Shown: positions 45,066 to 53,379 of the stretch, in pieces | Position numbering within the stretch: position 1 is the first letter of the stretch | Layout of the letters: the number at the start of each line of letters is the position of its first letter | Source: Streptomyces soli | GTDB taxonomy: Bacteria; Actinomycetota; Actinomycetes; Streptomycetales; Streptomycetaceae | Length of the DNA stretch: 63,675 bases | Reading direction: 5' to 3' | Assembly (NCBI RefSeq): GCF_003999195.1 | Contig: NZ_RJVR01000330.1 | Span: 1 to 63,675 of the forward strand | Program-made: the position numbers and the translations under genes | The notes under the pieces: generated by a model | What the model was told of the DNA's origin: nothing | Databases searched by the model: none | Seen by the model: only the letters and a program-made list of their open reading frames with translations

Positions 45066-46000
45066 CACGGGATGCCCTTGAGGTGGCGTTCCGTGCGCCC
45101 GGCGTTCCAGGCGCCGTCGGCGATGATCACTCGATAGCGGTACGCGAAGGACTCGCCGGGCGGCAGCTCGAACTCGTCGTAGGAAGCCCAGGAGAAGGCG
45201 ACGGTGGGCGTGGGCTGTTCGCGTACGAACAGTGGGATTCGTGGATCGCGTCCGCGTTTTCCGGGGCGTGCGCGAAGACGAGGGTCGAAAAGGCGTCGAC
45301 CTCGTCGTGGAGCGTGCTGAAGGAGAGCCAGGGGGCTTGGTGCCCCATGGTGTCGGCCTCGCCGGTGAGGCCGCCGTCGGCGAGGACGGTGCCCTGGTTG
45401 AAGTCGCGGGGGCCGCGCCAGTGGAGACCGGTGTAGCCGGCCAGTTCGCGGCCGGCGGTGGTGGGGCTGCCGAAGCGCAGCGGCTCGGCGCGGACGTTGG
45501 TGAGGTGGATGGACCAGTCAAGGGCCCCGGCACCTGCGGCGGCTTCGACGGAGTGGGCGGCGATCTCGCGGCGTTCGTCGCACCAGTACTCGCCGTGGTG
45601 GGAGAGCCAGCTGAGGCGTTCGGTGAAGCTCAGGCGGTCCCGCGTGACGTCGAGTGTCTCGAAGCCGTCGTGCCGCATCGAGCCGACCCGCTCCGACCCG
45701 CTGGTAGCCCCGGTCGGGGCCGAGGTAGGAGTTGCCACCCCAGAAGTTCTGCCCGGACAGGTGGCTGGCGGTCATCTGCAGGCCCTTGTGCCAGCGGTGG
45801 TCGTTGGGGCGGTAGCCGGTGACGACGTGCCCGGCGAGGGTGCGCAGTGGGTGGGCGTAGGGCTTGCGGGACTCGTACGGATCGGGGTCGGGCCGGTAGA
45901 CGTAGGCCAGCAGCTCGGTGCCGCCGGACGCGACGCGGATGCGGTCGCCGTGGACGTGCGTGACGGTGATCGGGCCGCCCAGCCGGTCTTCTCTCCGGTC
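45062..46000 (-). pseudogene. PmoA-like (DUF6807) protein, frameshifted
   Basis: Three frames are needed: ITVTHVHGDRIRVASGGTELLAYVYRP with RWHKGLQMTASHLSGQNFWGG; then GFETLDVTRDRLSFTERLSW with WSIHLTNV and YTGLHWRGPRDFNQG; then LFVREQPTPTVAFSWASYDEF to GIPW and stop. Shifts lie near 45715 and 45235. The family (PmoA, DUF6807) is found beside Gfo/Idh oxidoreductases in sugar-degradation clusters. It is broken as read. Confidence 0.65.
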
Positions 46001-46715
46001 CCCTTGGGGCCCACTGCGGGTGGCCGCCGTGCAGGTGGCTGCAGTACGGGTCGCCGGGGCCGATCTCGCCGGCGAACACGGGCTGTCCGGTGAAGGCGGA
46101 CTTGTAGAGCGCGGACACGAACTCCAGGCTGGTCCGGCCGTCCGGGCCGGAGGCGCGGGGGCGGCGGCCCTCGGCCATGGCGTCGAGAAATTCACCTATC
46201 TGGGCGACGTGCGAGCTCGGGACGTCGCTGGCCGGGGTGCGCCGGCGGTCCACGCGCCCGGTGTCGGTGGGGGCCGGGAACGCCAGTGGTGGTTGTTATG
46301 GCCGTAGAGGTGGGTGAGTTCCAGGGTCGCTTCGGCGCAGTCGATTTGGATGCGACTCACCCTCGTCGTATTCCTGGAGCGAGAGGCAGGGCGGCTTTTC
46401 GCACAGCCCCCCCCCCGGCGCCCAGCGCGGCCACGGTCTGGTCGCGGTGGAAGGCGGGCGGGGTGCCGATGAGGACGAGGTCGGGGCGCTCGGCGGCGAG
46501 CATGGCATCGAGAGTGGAGTACCCGGTGACGTCGGGGCCGGCCGTCTCGCAGAAGGCCTTGAGCCGGTCGGTGTCGACGTCGACGGCGGCGATGAGTTCG
46601 ACCCGGTCGCCGTGGGCGCGCAGCGCCGGGATGTGGGATCCGGCGACGATGGCGCCGGTGCCGACCACGGCGGCGCGGAGGCGGGGGCGGGGTCTGCGGC
46701 GGGCACGGGCGGCTC
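45990..46715 (-). pseudogene. Second Gfo/Idh/MocA oxidoreductase, broken
   Basis: The first part reads AAVVGTGAIVAGSHIPALRAHG and AERPDLVLIGTPPAFH. A frameshift at an 11-C run (about 46409-46419) leads to CEKPPCLSLQEYDE. Then IQIDCAEATLELTHLYGHNNHHW and, in another frame, VAQIGEFLDAMAEGRRPRASGPDGRTSLEF. About 100 residues between the EKP motif and the C-terminal part are missing, so this is more than a sequencing artefact. It would have begun the second branch of the LacI regulon. Confidence 0.7.
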
Positions 46716-46728
46716 CTCGACCTCGGCA

Positions 46729-46740
46729 GTAAGCGCTTGC
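46729..46740. promoter_or_regulatory. LacI operator 3 (GTAAGCGCTTGC)
   Basis: Identical over 12 bp to operator 2. It lies between the broken Gfo/Idh gene (leftward) and the lacI gene (rightward) and could control both. Confidence 0.7.
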
Positions 46741-46896
46741 ACGTAGACTGACCCTAGGCGCGGTAGGCCCGTCCGACAAGGCCCAGCCGCCGGGCCGCTC
46801 ACACGGAGATCGACCGGGCGAGCCCTGGGTGAGAGCATGTGCCGCTATACGGGCGGAGGGCCCGGGGGTGAGACCGACCCGGAGGAATCAGAACCG

Positions 46897-47964
46897 ATGG
46901 CAGTGACCCTGGCCGATGTCGCGGCGCGCGCCGGAGTGTCGGCCGCGACCGTGTCCCGCGTGCTGAACGGCAACTATCCCGTGGCGGGCAGTACGAAGGA
47001 GCGGGTACTCCGGGCCGTCGAGGACCTGGACTACGTGGTGAACGGGCACGCGCGGGCCCTGGCCGCCTCGACCTCCGACCTGGTCGGCGTGCTGGTCAAC
47101 GATGTCGCCGACCCCTTTTTCGGCCTCATCGCGAGCGCCGTCCAGGGCGAGATCAGCGACAACGATGTGCCGGGCGGCGGCAAGCTCGCCGTCGTCTGCA
47201 ACACGGGCGGCTCCGCCGAGGCCGAGCTCAACTACCTGACCCTGCTGGAGCGGCAGCGGGCCGCAGGCGTCGTACTGACCGGCGGCGCGGTCGAGGGCAC
47301 CGAGCACACGGAGGCCGTCGCCGTGCGGCTGGCCCGGCTCGCGGCGTCCGGGACGCGGATCGTGCTGTGCGGGCGGCCGCCGTTGTCACCGCTGGCGGAG
47401 GCCGTCATAACCGTGGCCTTCGACAACCGTGGCGGCGCGCAGCGGCTCACCGAGCATCTGCTGGCCCTCGGCCACCGCACGATCGGCTACGTCACCGGCC
47501 CGGCCGAGCGGACCACCACCCGGCACCGCCTGGAGGGCCACCGCGCGGCGCTCACCGCGGCCGGGCTCGGCGGCTCCCCCGAGGAGCTCGAACGCCTCAC
47601 GGTGCACGGCGACTACGACCGCTCCTCCGGCTACGACGCCGCCCTCGAACTTCTGCGCCGCGAGCCCGGGCTCACTGCGGTCGTCGCCGCGAACGACACC
47701 GTGGCGCTGGGCGTCTGCGCCGCGCTGCGGGACCAGGGGCTGCGGATTCCGGAGGACGTGTCGGTGGCCGGCTTCGACGATCTTCCGTTCAGCGTCGATG
47801 CCGTGCCCGCGCTCACCACCGTACGGATTCCCCTGCACGAGGCGGGCGCCCGCGCGGGCCGGCTCGTCATGGGCCGCCAGGCGCCGCCCCCGGGCAGCCT
47901 GGCCACGATCCGTACGGAGTTGATGGTGCGGGCGTCCACGGGCGCGCCGCGCACGGGACGCTAG
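46897..47964 (+). CDS. LacI-family transcriptional regulator
   Basis: A 355-residue repressor. The N-terminal HTH VTLADVAARAGVSAATVSRVLNGNYPVAGSTKERV is followed by the hinge and a sugar-binding domain (LVGVLVNDVADPFFG, NRGGAQRLTEHLLALGHRTIGYVTGP, VVAANDTVALGVCAALRDQGLRIPEDVSVAGFDDLPFS). GGAGGA at 46881-46886 precedes ATG 46897. The three AAGCGCTT palindromes in the flanking promoters are its likely operators. The ligand is presumably the sugar handled by the cluster. Confidence 0.9.
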   Translation: MAVTLADVAARAGVSAATVSRVLNGNYPVAGSTKERVLRAVEDLDYVVNGHARALAASTSDLVGVLVNDVADPFFGLIASAVQGEISDNDVPGGGKLAVVCNTGGSAEAELNYLTLLERQRAAGVVLTGGAVEGTEHTEAVAVRLARLAASGTRIVLCGRPPLSPLAEAVITVAFDNRGGAQRLTEHLLALGHRTIGYVTGPAERTTTRHRLEGHRAALTAAGLGGSPEELERLTVHGDYDRSSGYDAALELLRREPGLTAVVAANDTVALGVCAALRDQGLRIPEDVSVAGFDDLPFSVDAVPALTTVRIPLHEAGARAGRLVMGRQAPPPGSLATIRTELMVRASTGAPRTGR

Positions 47965-47981
47965 CGGGGCCCGGCCGGGAG

Positions 47982-48010
47982 GAATACCTTTGACGGAGTC
48001 AAAGGTATTC
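47982..48010. promoter_or_regulatory. Perfect 13-bp palindrome, MarR-type operator
   Basis: gaatacctttgac (47982-47994), spacer gga, gtcaaaggtattc (47998-48010). It ends 11 bp before the GTG of the MarR-GNAT gene and only 17 bp after the lacI stop. TTTGAC-N3-GTCAAA is the usual shape of MarR sites, so autorepression is likely. Confidence 0.8.
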
Positions 48011-48021
48011 GGAGGTGCCAG

Positions 48022-48951
48022 GTGCAGACGGAGACGAACCCCGCGCAGGAGATCCGCGCGTTCAACCGGTTCTACACGAACCGCATCGGCGCGCTGGACT
48101 ACAGCCGCCGGCTGCACACGCCGTACACGCTGACCGAGGCGCGCGTCCTCTACGAGCTGGCGCACACCGGCCGCACGGACGCCGCCGACCTGCGGGCGGA
48201 GCTGTCGGTGGACGCGGGGCAGCTGAGCAGGATGCTGGCGAAGTTCGAGGAGCGGGGGCTGGTGAGCCGGGCCCCGTCGGACCGGGACGTGCGGCGGCAG
48301 CGGGTGGAGCTGACGGCCGCGGGGCGGGAGGCGGCGGCGCTGCTGGAGGAGCGGGCGCGGGAGGCGGTCGGGGAGATGCTGAGCGGCGTGGCGGCGGAGG
48401 ACCGGCGGCGGCTGACCGAGGCGATGCGCACGGTGCGGGAGGTGCTGGGCGACGGGCAGGAGCCCCGGGCGGAGGTCCGGCTGCGCGGGCCGCGCGCCGG
48501 GGATCTGGGCTGGGTGATCCAGCGCAACGCGCAAGTGTACGCGGCCGAGTTCGGCTGGAACGAGGAGTACGAGGCGCTGGTCGCCCGCATCCTGGCCGAT
48601 TTCGCGGTCGGGTTCGACGCGGAGCACGAGGCGGCGTGGGTGGCCGAGTTGAACGGCGAGCCCGTCGGCTGGGTCATGTGCGTGAAGGACGAGGCGCCGG
48701 GGGCGGCGAGGCTGCGGCTGCTGCTGGTCGAACCGGGCGCTCGGGGCCATGGGATCGGCAGGCGGCTGGTGGACCAGTGCGTCGACTTCGCGCGGGCCAC
48801 CGGGTACCGGGAGCTGGTGCTGTGGACCAATGACGTGCTGGTGGCGGCCCGGAGGATCTATCAGGGGGCCGGTTTCGAGCTGGTGAGGCAGGAGCCGCAC
48901 CACAGCTTCGGCAGGGACTTGGTGGGTCAGGACTGGCGGTTGCTGTTGTAG
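48022..48951 (+). CDS. MarR-type HTH fused to GNAT acetyltransferase
   Basis: A 309-residue protein. Residues 1-145 form a MarR winged HTH (YTLTEARVLYELAHTGRTDAADLRAELSVDAGQLSRMLAKFEERGLVSR). Residues 150-309 form a GNAT domain with the acetyl-CoA loop LVEPGARGHGIGRRLVDQCVDFA and NDVLVAARRIYQGAGFELV. Such fusions are widespread in actinomycetes. The acetyl acceptor is unknown. GTG 48022 with GGAGG at 48011-48015. The overlapping palindrome suggests self-control. Confidence 0.9.
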   Translation: MQTETNPAQEIRAFNRFYTNRIGALDYSRRLHTPYTLTEARVLYELAHTGRTDAADLRAELSVDAGQLSRMLAKFEERGLVSRAPSDRDVRRQRVELTAAGREAAALLEERAREAVGEMLSGVAAEDRRRLTEAMRTVREVLGDGQEPRAEVRLRGPRAGDLGWVIQRNAQVYAAEFGWNEEYEALVARILADFAVGFDAEHEAAWVAELNGEPVGWVMCVKDEAPGAARLRLLLVEPGARGHGIGRRLVDQCVDFARATGYRELVLWTNDVLVAARRIYQGAGFELVRQEPHHSFGRDLVGQDWRLLL

Positions 48952-48961
48952 CGTCCGAAGG

Positions 48962-49753
48962 ATGAAGCTCGCGTTCTCGACTCTCGGTGTGCCAGGCCTG
49001 CCCGTTCCGGAGGTGGTGCGGCTCGCCGCCGACCACGGCTTCCACGGTGTGGAGTTGCGGGCGGCGGCGGACGAGGAGCCGGTGCACATCGGCTTGACGG
49101 CGGATCACAGAGCCGAGGTGGCCGACCAATTCCACACGGCAGGCGTCGAGGTCGCGGGCATCGCGTCGTACGCGAAGGTGGCGGCGCCCGGCGCGGACGA
49201 GCCGGTGCTCGCCGACCTCCGCGCGCATGTGGACCTCGCCGCCGACCTGGGGAGTTCGTACGTCAGGGTGTTCCCGGGCGGTGAGGGTCCGGAGAGGGAC
49301 GTCGTCGCGGCGCGCAGGCTGGCAGCAGGGGCGGAGCATGCCGCGGACCGGGGCGTACGGGTGCTGCTGGAGACGCATGACTCGCACCGCACCGGCGCCG
49401 ACGTGGCCCGGGTCCTAGGGCTGGTGGGGCACCACAACGCGGGTGCGCTGTGGGATGTGATGCACACCTGGCTCGGCGGCGAGCAACCGGCGTCGTCGTA
49501 CAAGGCGCTGGCCCCCTACCTCGGCTACGTACAGGTCAAGGACATCGCCTCCGCCGAGGACACGACGCCCCTGCCGCTGGGGGCAGGGGCGCTACCGCTG
49601 GCGGACACGGTGGAGGTGCTCAGCCGAGCGGGCTGGGACGGCTGGCTGTGCTGGGAGTACGAGAAGCGGTGGTACCCGCAGGCCCGGGAGCTGCCGGAAC
49701 TGCTGGGGCCTGGGCGGGAGTATCTGCTGCGGCTGCTCGACGACTCGGCGTGA
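48962..49753 (+). CDS. Sugar phosphate isomerase/epimerase family protein
   Basis: A 263-residue TIM barrel: MKLAFSTLGVPGLPVPEVVRLAADHGFHGVELR, then the metal-site strands VRVLLETHDSH, NAGALWDVMHTW, YVQVKDIA and GWLCWEYEKRWYP. It begins 10 nt after the MarR-GNAT gene, so it is probably in the same transcript. The 3' end overlaps the end of the convergent EamA gene by 134 bp. Substrate unknown. Confidence 0.87.
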   Translation: MKLAFSTLGVPGLPVPEVVRLAADHGFHGVELRAAADEEPVHIGLTADHRAEVADQFHTAGVEVAGIASYAKVAAPGADEPVLADLRAHVDLAADLGSSYVRVFPGGEGPERDVVAARRLAAGAEHAADRGVRVLLETHDSHRTGADVARVLGLVGHHNAGALWDVMHTWLGGEQPASSYKALAPYLGYVQVKDIASAEDTTPLPLGAGALPLADTVEVLSRAGWDGWLCWEYEKRWYPQARELPELLGPGREYLLRLLDDSA

Positions 49754-50615
49754 GGGACGTGACCGCCACACCGCCGACGAGAAGGACGGCCGCGCCCCAG
49801 CGGAGCGGGCTGACGGACTCACCGAGCAGCAGGGCGGCGGACGACATACCGAAGACGGGGACGAGGAGCGAGAAGGGGGCGACGGCGGAGGCGTCGTACG
49901 TACGCAGCAGGAAGCCCCAGACGCCGAAGCCGAAGACCGTGGTGACCCAGGCGACGTAGACGATGGCGCCGGCGCCGCTCCAGTCGAGGGCGCGCAGGGC
50001 GTCGAGGTCGGCGCCGGGGCCCTCGAAGAGCAGGGAGAGGACGAACAGGGGCAGCGGGGGGACAAGGCTGACCCAGACCATCCAGCTCAGCGCGTCGGGC
50101 GGGGAGGCCTTGCGGGTGAGGATGTTGGACACGCCCCAGAAGGCGGCGGCTGCGATGACCAGGGCGAAGGCCCCGAGCGGGCCCGAGGCGCCTTCGTCAA
50201 TGGCGGCGAGGACGATTCCGCCGAAGGCGACGGCCATGCCGACGAGGCGGGCGCGGCCAGGGCGTTCACCCAGCAGGGTGATCGCCAGCAGGGCGGTGAA
50301 GACGGCCTGGATCTGCAGGACGAGGGAGGACAGCCCAGCGGGCATCCCCTGGTTCATCCCGATGAAGAGCAGGCCGAATTTGGCGACGCCGAGAGTGAGT
50401 CCGACGGAGACGACCCAGCGCAGCGCCACCTTGGGGCGGCGGACGAAGAAGACGGCGGGCACGGCGGCGACGAGGAAGCGCAGGGCGCAGAAGAGCAGCG
50501 GCGGGAAGTGCTCGAGTCCGACGTCGATGACGACGAAGTTGACGCCCCAAAGGGCGGCGACGAGGACGGCGAGGGCTAGGTGGGAGGGGCGCATGGCGGC
50601 GGCTGGCGGTCGCAT
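49620..50615 (-). CDS. EamA/DMT-family transporter
   Basis: A 331-residue membrane protein with about ten helices in two EamA halves (ALAVLVAALWGVNFVVIDVGL; FALVIAAAAFWGVSNILTRKA). The last 45 residues are Ala/Pro/Ser-rich and antisense to the isomerase gene, so the original stop may have been lost. Divergent from a LysR gene that probably controls it. Likely an exporter of an amino acid or metabolite. Confidence 0.85.
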   Translation of the reverse strand: MRPPAAAMRPSHLALAVLVAALWGVNFVVIDVGLEHFPPLLFCALRFLVAAVPAVFFVRRPKVALRWVVSVGLTLGVAKFGLLFIGMNQGMPAGLSSLVLQIQAVFTALLAITLLGERPGRARLVGMAVAFGGIVLAAIDEGASGPLGAFALVIAAAAFWGVSNILTRKASPPDALSWMVWVSLVPPLPLFVLSLLFEGPGADLDALRALDWSGAGAIVYVAWVTTVFGFGVWGFLLRTYDASAVAPFSLLVPVFGMSSAALLLGESVSPLRWGAAVLLVGGVAVTSLTPSRRAAAADTPAQAPAVPAAPGPAGTTASRTPSTASRPSPLG

Positions 50616-50686
50616 GTGACTCAGCTTCGGGGCCGCGTAGTGTTTAGCACCAGCGATGTCTTCTTCATCGTCGGATTCAGGTCTGC

Positions 50687-50743
50687 TACATGGTCTGCTT
50701 CACGGTCTACATGATCTACACGGTCTACATGGTCTACCTGGTG
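50687..50743. repeat. 9-bp tandem repeats in the EamA/LysR promoter region
   Basis: Copies: tacatggtc (50687), a 12-nt variant, tacatgatc (50708), tacacggtc (50717), tacatggtc (50726), tacctggtg (50735). They lie between the divergent EamA and LysR genes and are of lower GC content. They could be binding sites for the LysR protein or a slipping microsatellite. Confidence 0.6.
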
Positions 50744-50754
50744 GTGATGAGCCG

Positions 50755-51660
50755 ATGCTGGATCTGGCCCGGTTGCGTGCCCTGCACGCGGTGCATGCTC
50801 ACGGATCGGTGGGCGCCGCCGCGGCCGCACTGGGATACACGCCGTCCGCCGTCTCGCAGCAGATCTCCAAGCTGGAGCGCGAAACCCGGACCCGGCTGCT
50901 GGAGCGGCACGGGCGCGGGGTCGCACTGACCGACGCCGCGCAGCTGCTGGTCGCGACCGCGCAGCAGCTGATGTCGCTGGTGGAGGAGGCGGAGGTGGCG
51001 CTTGAGGAGCAGCGCGGCCGGCCCGCCGGGCGGCTGACGGTGGCCGCCTTCCCAACGGCGGCGTGCGGGCTGCTGCCCGGGGTGCTGGCCGAGCTGACGG
51101 CCGCTCATCCCACGCTGGAGCTGCGGCTGGTGGAGGTCGACCCGCATCTGTCGGTGGACCTGGTGGCGCGGGGCGTGGTGGACCTGGCCGTGGCCCACGA
51201 CTGGGACATCGCCCCGCTGCCTGCCCCCGAAGGCCTGGAGCGGGCGGTGATCGGCGACGACCGGTGCGATGTGCTGGTCCCGGCCGGACACCGGCTGGCG
51301 GCGCGCGAGTCGGTCGTACGGGAGGATCTGGCCGACGAGCGCTGGATCTGCCAGCCGCCGGGGACGGTGTGCCACGACTGGCTGGTGCGTACGTTGCGCG
51401 AGTCCGGTTCGGAGCCGGAGCTGGCCTTCCAGGTGGCGGAGTACCGGACCCAGTTGGCGCTGGTGGCCGCGGGGCTGGGCATCGCGCTCGTGCCGAGGCT
51501 CGGGCGCGGGGTGGTGCCGGAGGGGGTCGCGGCGGTGCGACTCGACCCGATGCCGGTGCGGCGGCTCTACGCCGTATGGCGTACGGGAGCGGCGAGGCGC
51601 CCGGCAATCACCGAGACCGTCCGCGTGTTGCGCGCTCACTGGGCGCCGGAAACCGGCTGA
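50755..51660 (+). CDS. LysR-family regulator, divergent to EamA transporter
   Basis: A 301-residue protein: HTH MLDLARLRALHAVHAHGSVGAAAAALGYTPSAVSQQISKLE, then an effector domain with LTVAAFPTAACGLLPGVLAELTAAHP and IALVPRLGRG. An earlier ATG (50656) would put the 9-bp repeats in frame and add 33 residues (HGLLHGLHDLHGLHG); the family start argues for 50755. It probably controls the transporter gene on the other side. Confidence 0.88.
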   Translation: MLDLARLRALHAVHAHGSVGAAAAALGYTPSAVSQQISKLERETRTRLLERHGRGVALTDAAQLLVATAQQLMSLVEEAEVALEEQRGRPAGRLTVAAFPTAACGLLPGVLAELTAAHPTLELRLVEVDPHLSVDLVARGVVDLAVAHDWDIAPLPAPEGLERAVIGDDRCDVLVPAGHRLAARESVVREDLADERWICQPPGTVCHDWLVRTLRESGSEPELAFQVAEYRTQLALVAAGLGIALVPRLGRGVVPEGVAAVRLDPMPVRRLYAVWRTGAARRPAITETVRVLRAHWAPETG

Positions 51661-51677
51661 TATCCGACCATGGGTAC

Positions 51678-52622
51678 ATGGAACCGACCAGGAGCCGCCC
51701 CCGTCCAACCGCCATGCTGCTGGTGAGTCTCCGCAGGGTGGTGTTGGTCGCGCTGCTGGCTGCGTCGCTGACAACCCTCTCCGCCGCCTGCGGCCGGCAG
51801 CAGTCCGCCACCGGCGCGCCCCCCCTTGACGGCGCCGGTGGCGGCCCCTCTTCCTCCTCCTCGCGGGTAGCCTTCCGCCTGGTTCATCTGGCGGCAACGA
51901 CGCGCGGGGTGCCCGATGTGCATACGGTGCTCGGCAGCGAGGGTGATCTGGCCAGATTCCCGGGCTACTTCGCGAGATCCGCGCCGGAGATCGCTCAGCA
52001 GATCACGGCCAAGGCGGCGAGGACCGACTTCTCGCGCAGCGTGTTGGTGGGCTGGTCCAGGACCACGGGCTGCAGCACGGCGACGGACGCCGTTCTGCGT
52101 CTCGACGCGGGCAAGCGACTGCACCTCGGGGTGGCGCAGCCCAAGCCTCCCGGCGAGTGCTTCGTGGCGAATCACGTGGTGACGCTCTTCGAGGTGCCGC
52201 GCGGCAGCCTGCCGGACCACCCGCGCTTCGCGCAGGAGGCGAGCGAGGAGGCCGATCCGCCGGGGCCGGGTACGACCGTGGCCTTCACCCATCTGGACAC
52301 GGTGCCGAAGGACACGGTGAAGGGCGGCGGGGACGGCGGCGGCACCGAGGTCACCCGGGCGAGCGAACTGGACGCGTTCCTCGCCCAGTTGTCCGGTCGT
52401 GGCCCAGCCACCGTACGCAAGCAACTCGCCGCGCATCCGGTGCGGGCTGGGGAGCGGCGCTTCGGGTACATCCTGTCCGGCTGCAGGCCCACGGGCGCGG
52501 CTCTGCTGATCAGTCCGGGGCAGGCGGCAGTGAACGCCGTGCCGACCGGGGACGAGAACATCCGCTGCATCCAGGCGCAGCACTACGCGGCCGTGGTCGG
52601 CGTCGCCGGGGGCCTGCTCTGA
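51678..52622 (+). CDS. Putative secreted lipoprotein
   Basis: A 314-residue protein with an N-terminal Arg-rich segment, a hydrophobic stretch and the lipobox LSAAC (Cys38), then a Ser/Gly-rich linker. The rest (CSTATDAVLRLDAGKRLHLG, GYILSGCRPTGAALLISPGQ) has further Cys that may form disulfides. No known family is recognised. It lies 18 bp after the LysR gene and upstream of a second lipoprotein. Confidence 0.65.
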   Translation: MEPTRSRPRPTAMLLVSLRRVVLVALLAASLTTLSAACGRQQSATGAPPLDGAGGGPSSSSSRVAFRLVHLAATTRGVPDVHTVLGSEGDLARFPGYFARSAPEIAQQITAKAARTDFSRSVLVGWSRTTGCSTATDAVLRLDAGKRLHLGVAQPKPPGECFVANHVVTLFEVPRGSLPDHPRFAQEASEEADPPGPGTTVAFTHLDTVPKDTVKGGGDGGGTEVTRASELDAFLAQLSGRGPATVRKQLAAHPVRAGERRFGYILSGCRPTGAALLISPGQAAVNAVPTGDENIRCIQAQHYAAVVGVAGGLL

Positions 52623-52711
52623 TCACGTGACGGGGCCCGGCCGCGTCCCCTATCCTCGCGAAAGGGGCGCAGCCGCGCATTTTGCTCCTGGGGATGCAAT
52701 GGGGGACGGTC

Positions 52712-53347
52712 ATGCGCATATATGCGGTTTCCGGGCAGCTGCTGGGGACGGCGGGGTTGGCCGCGCTGCTGCTGACCGCCTGCACACCGGCCTCCGACGG
52801 CACCGACGACACCGGGGGCGCCACCAAGCTTACGGGCAGCCCTTCACGTACCACGGACGACGGGGTCTTCCTGGCCAGGGGCGAGTGCGCGACTGCGGAT
52901 CCGGTCGGCGCGTACCGGGAGACCGACTGCTCCGACCCGGCGGCGACCGCCCGCGTGGTGTCCCGGCTGTACGGGCTGCTGCCCGCCTCGCCCACTCCCT
53001 CCGCCCCGGCCGCCGTCGCCCGGGCGGGTGACCGCTGCCCGGCGAACACCGACTTCGTCCTCACCGTCTCCGCCGGCAGCCCCCAGGGCTACGCCTGCAT
53101 GCGCAACCTCGGCCCCCCGCATCCCGGCGACCCCGGCGCAGGCGGCGGCCCGCGCACCGTCACCGGCGACTGCGTCTACACCTCCCGCGAGGGCGAGGTG
53201 CGGGAGACCTCCTGCGACGGCTCCCACCAGCACAAGCCGCAGTACCGGATCGTCGCGGTCACCTGGAAGCGCTCCGCCTGCCCGACTGGGACGGCGCTCT
53301 ACGTCGGCCTCGGACCGGCGGGCGTGGGCTGCGCCCGCCGGCTCTGA
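52712..53347 (+). CDS. Putative secreted lipoprotein
   Basis: A 211-residue protein with lipobox LLTAC (Cys24) and a Thr/Asp/Gly linker. A Cys-rich outer domain follows (GECATADPVGAYRETDCSD; CPANTDFVL; GYACMRNLG; CVYTSREGEVRETSCDG). The repeated -RET-C- pattern suggests two similar halves, each with disulfide-bonded Cys pairs. ATG 52712 with GGGGGA at 52701-52706. No family recognised. Confidence 0.65.
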   Translation: MRIYAVSGQLLGTAGLAALLLTACTPASDGTDDTGGATKLTGSPSRTTDDGVFLARGECATADPVGAYRETDCSDPAATARVVSRLYGLLPASPTPSAPAAVARAGDRCPANTDFVLTVSAGSPQGYACMRNLGPPHPGDPGAGGGPRTVTGDCVYTSREGEVRETSCDGSHQHKPQYRIVAVTWKRSACPTGTALYVGLGPAGVGCARRL

Positions 53348-53379
53348 CCGGCCCAGGACCTACGGCGGCGGGGCCCCGC

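Noticed and set aside
49620..49753. C-terminal tail of EamA protein overlapping the isomerase gene
   Set aside because: I kept the stop at 49620 as read but do not treat the last 45 residues as functional; they are antisense to a conserved gene.
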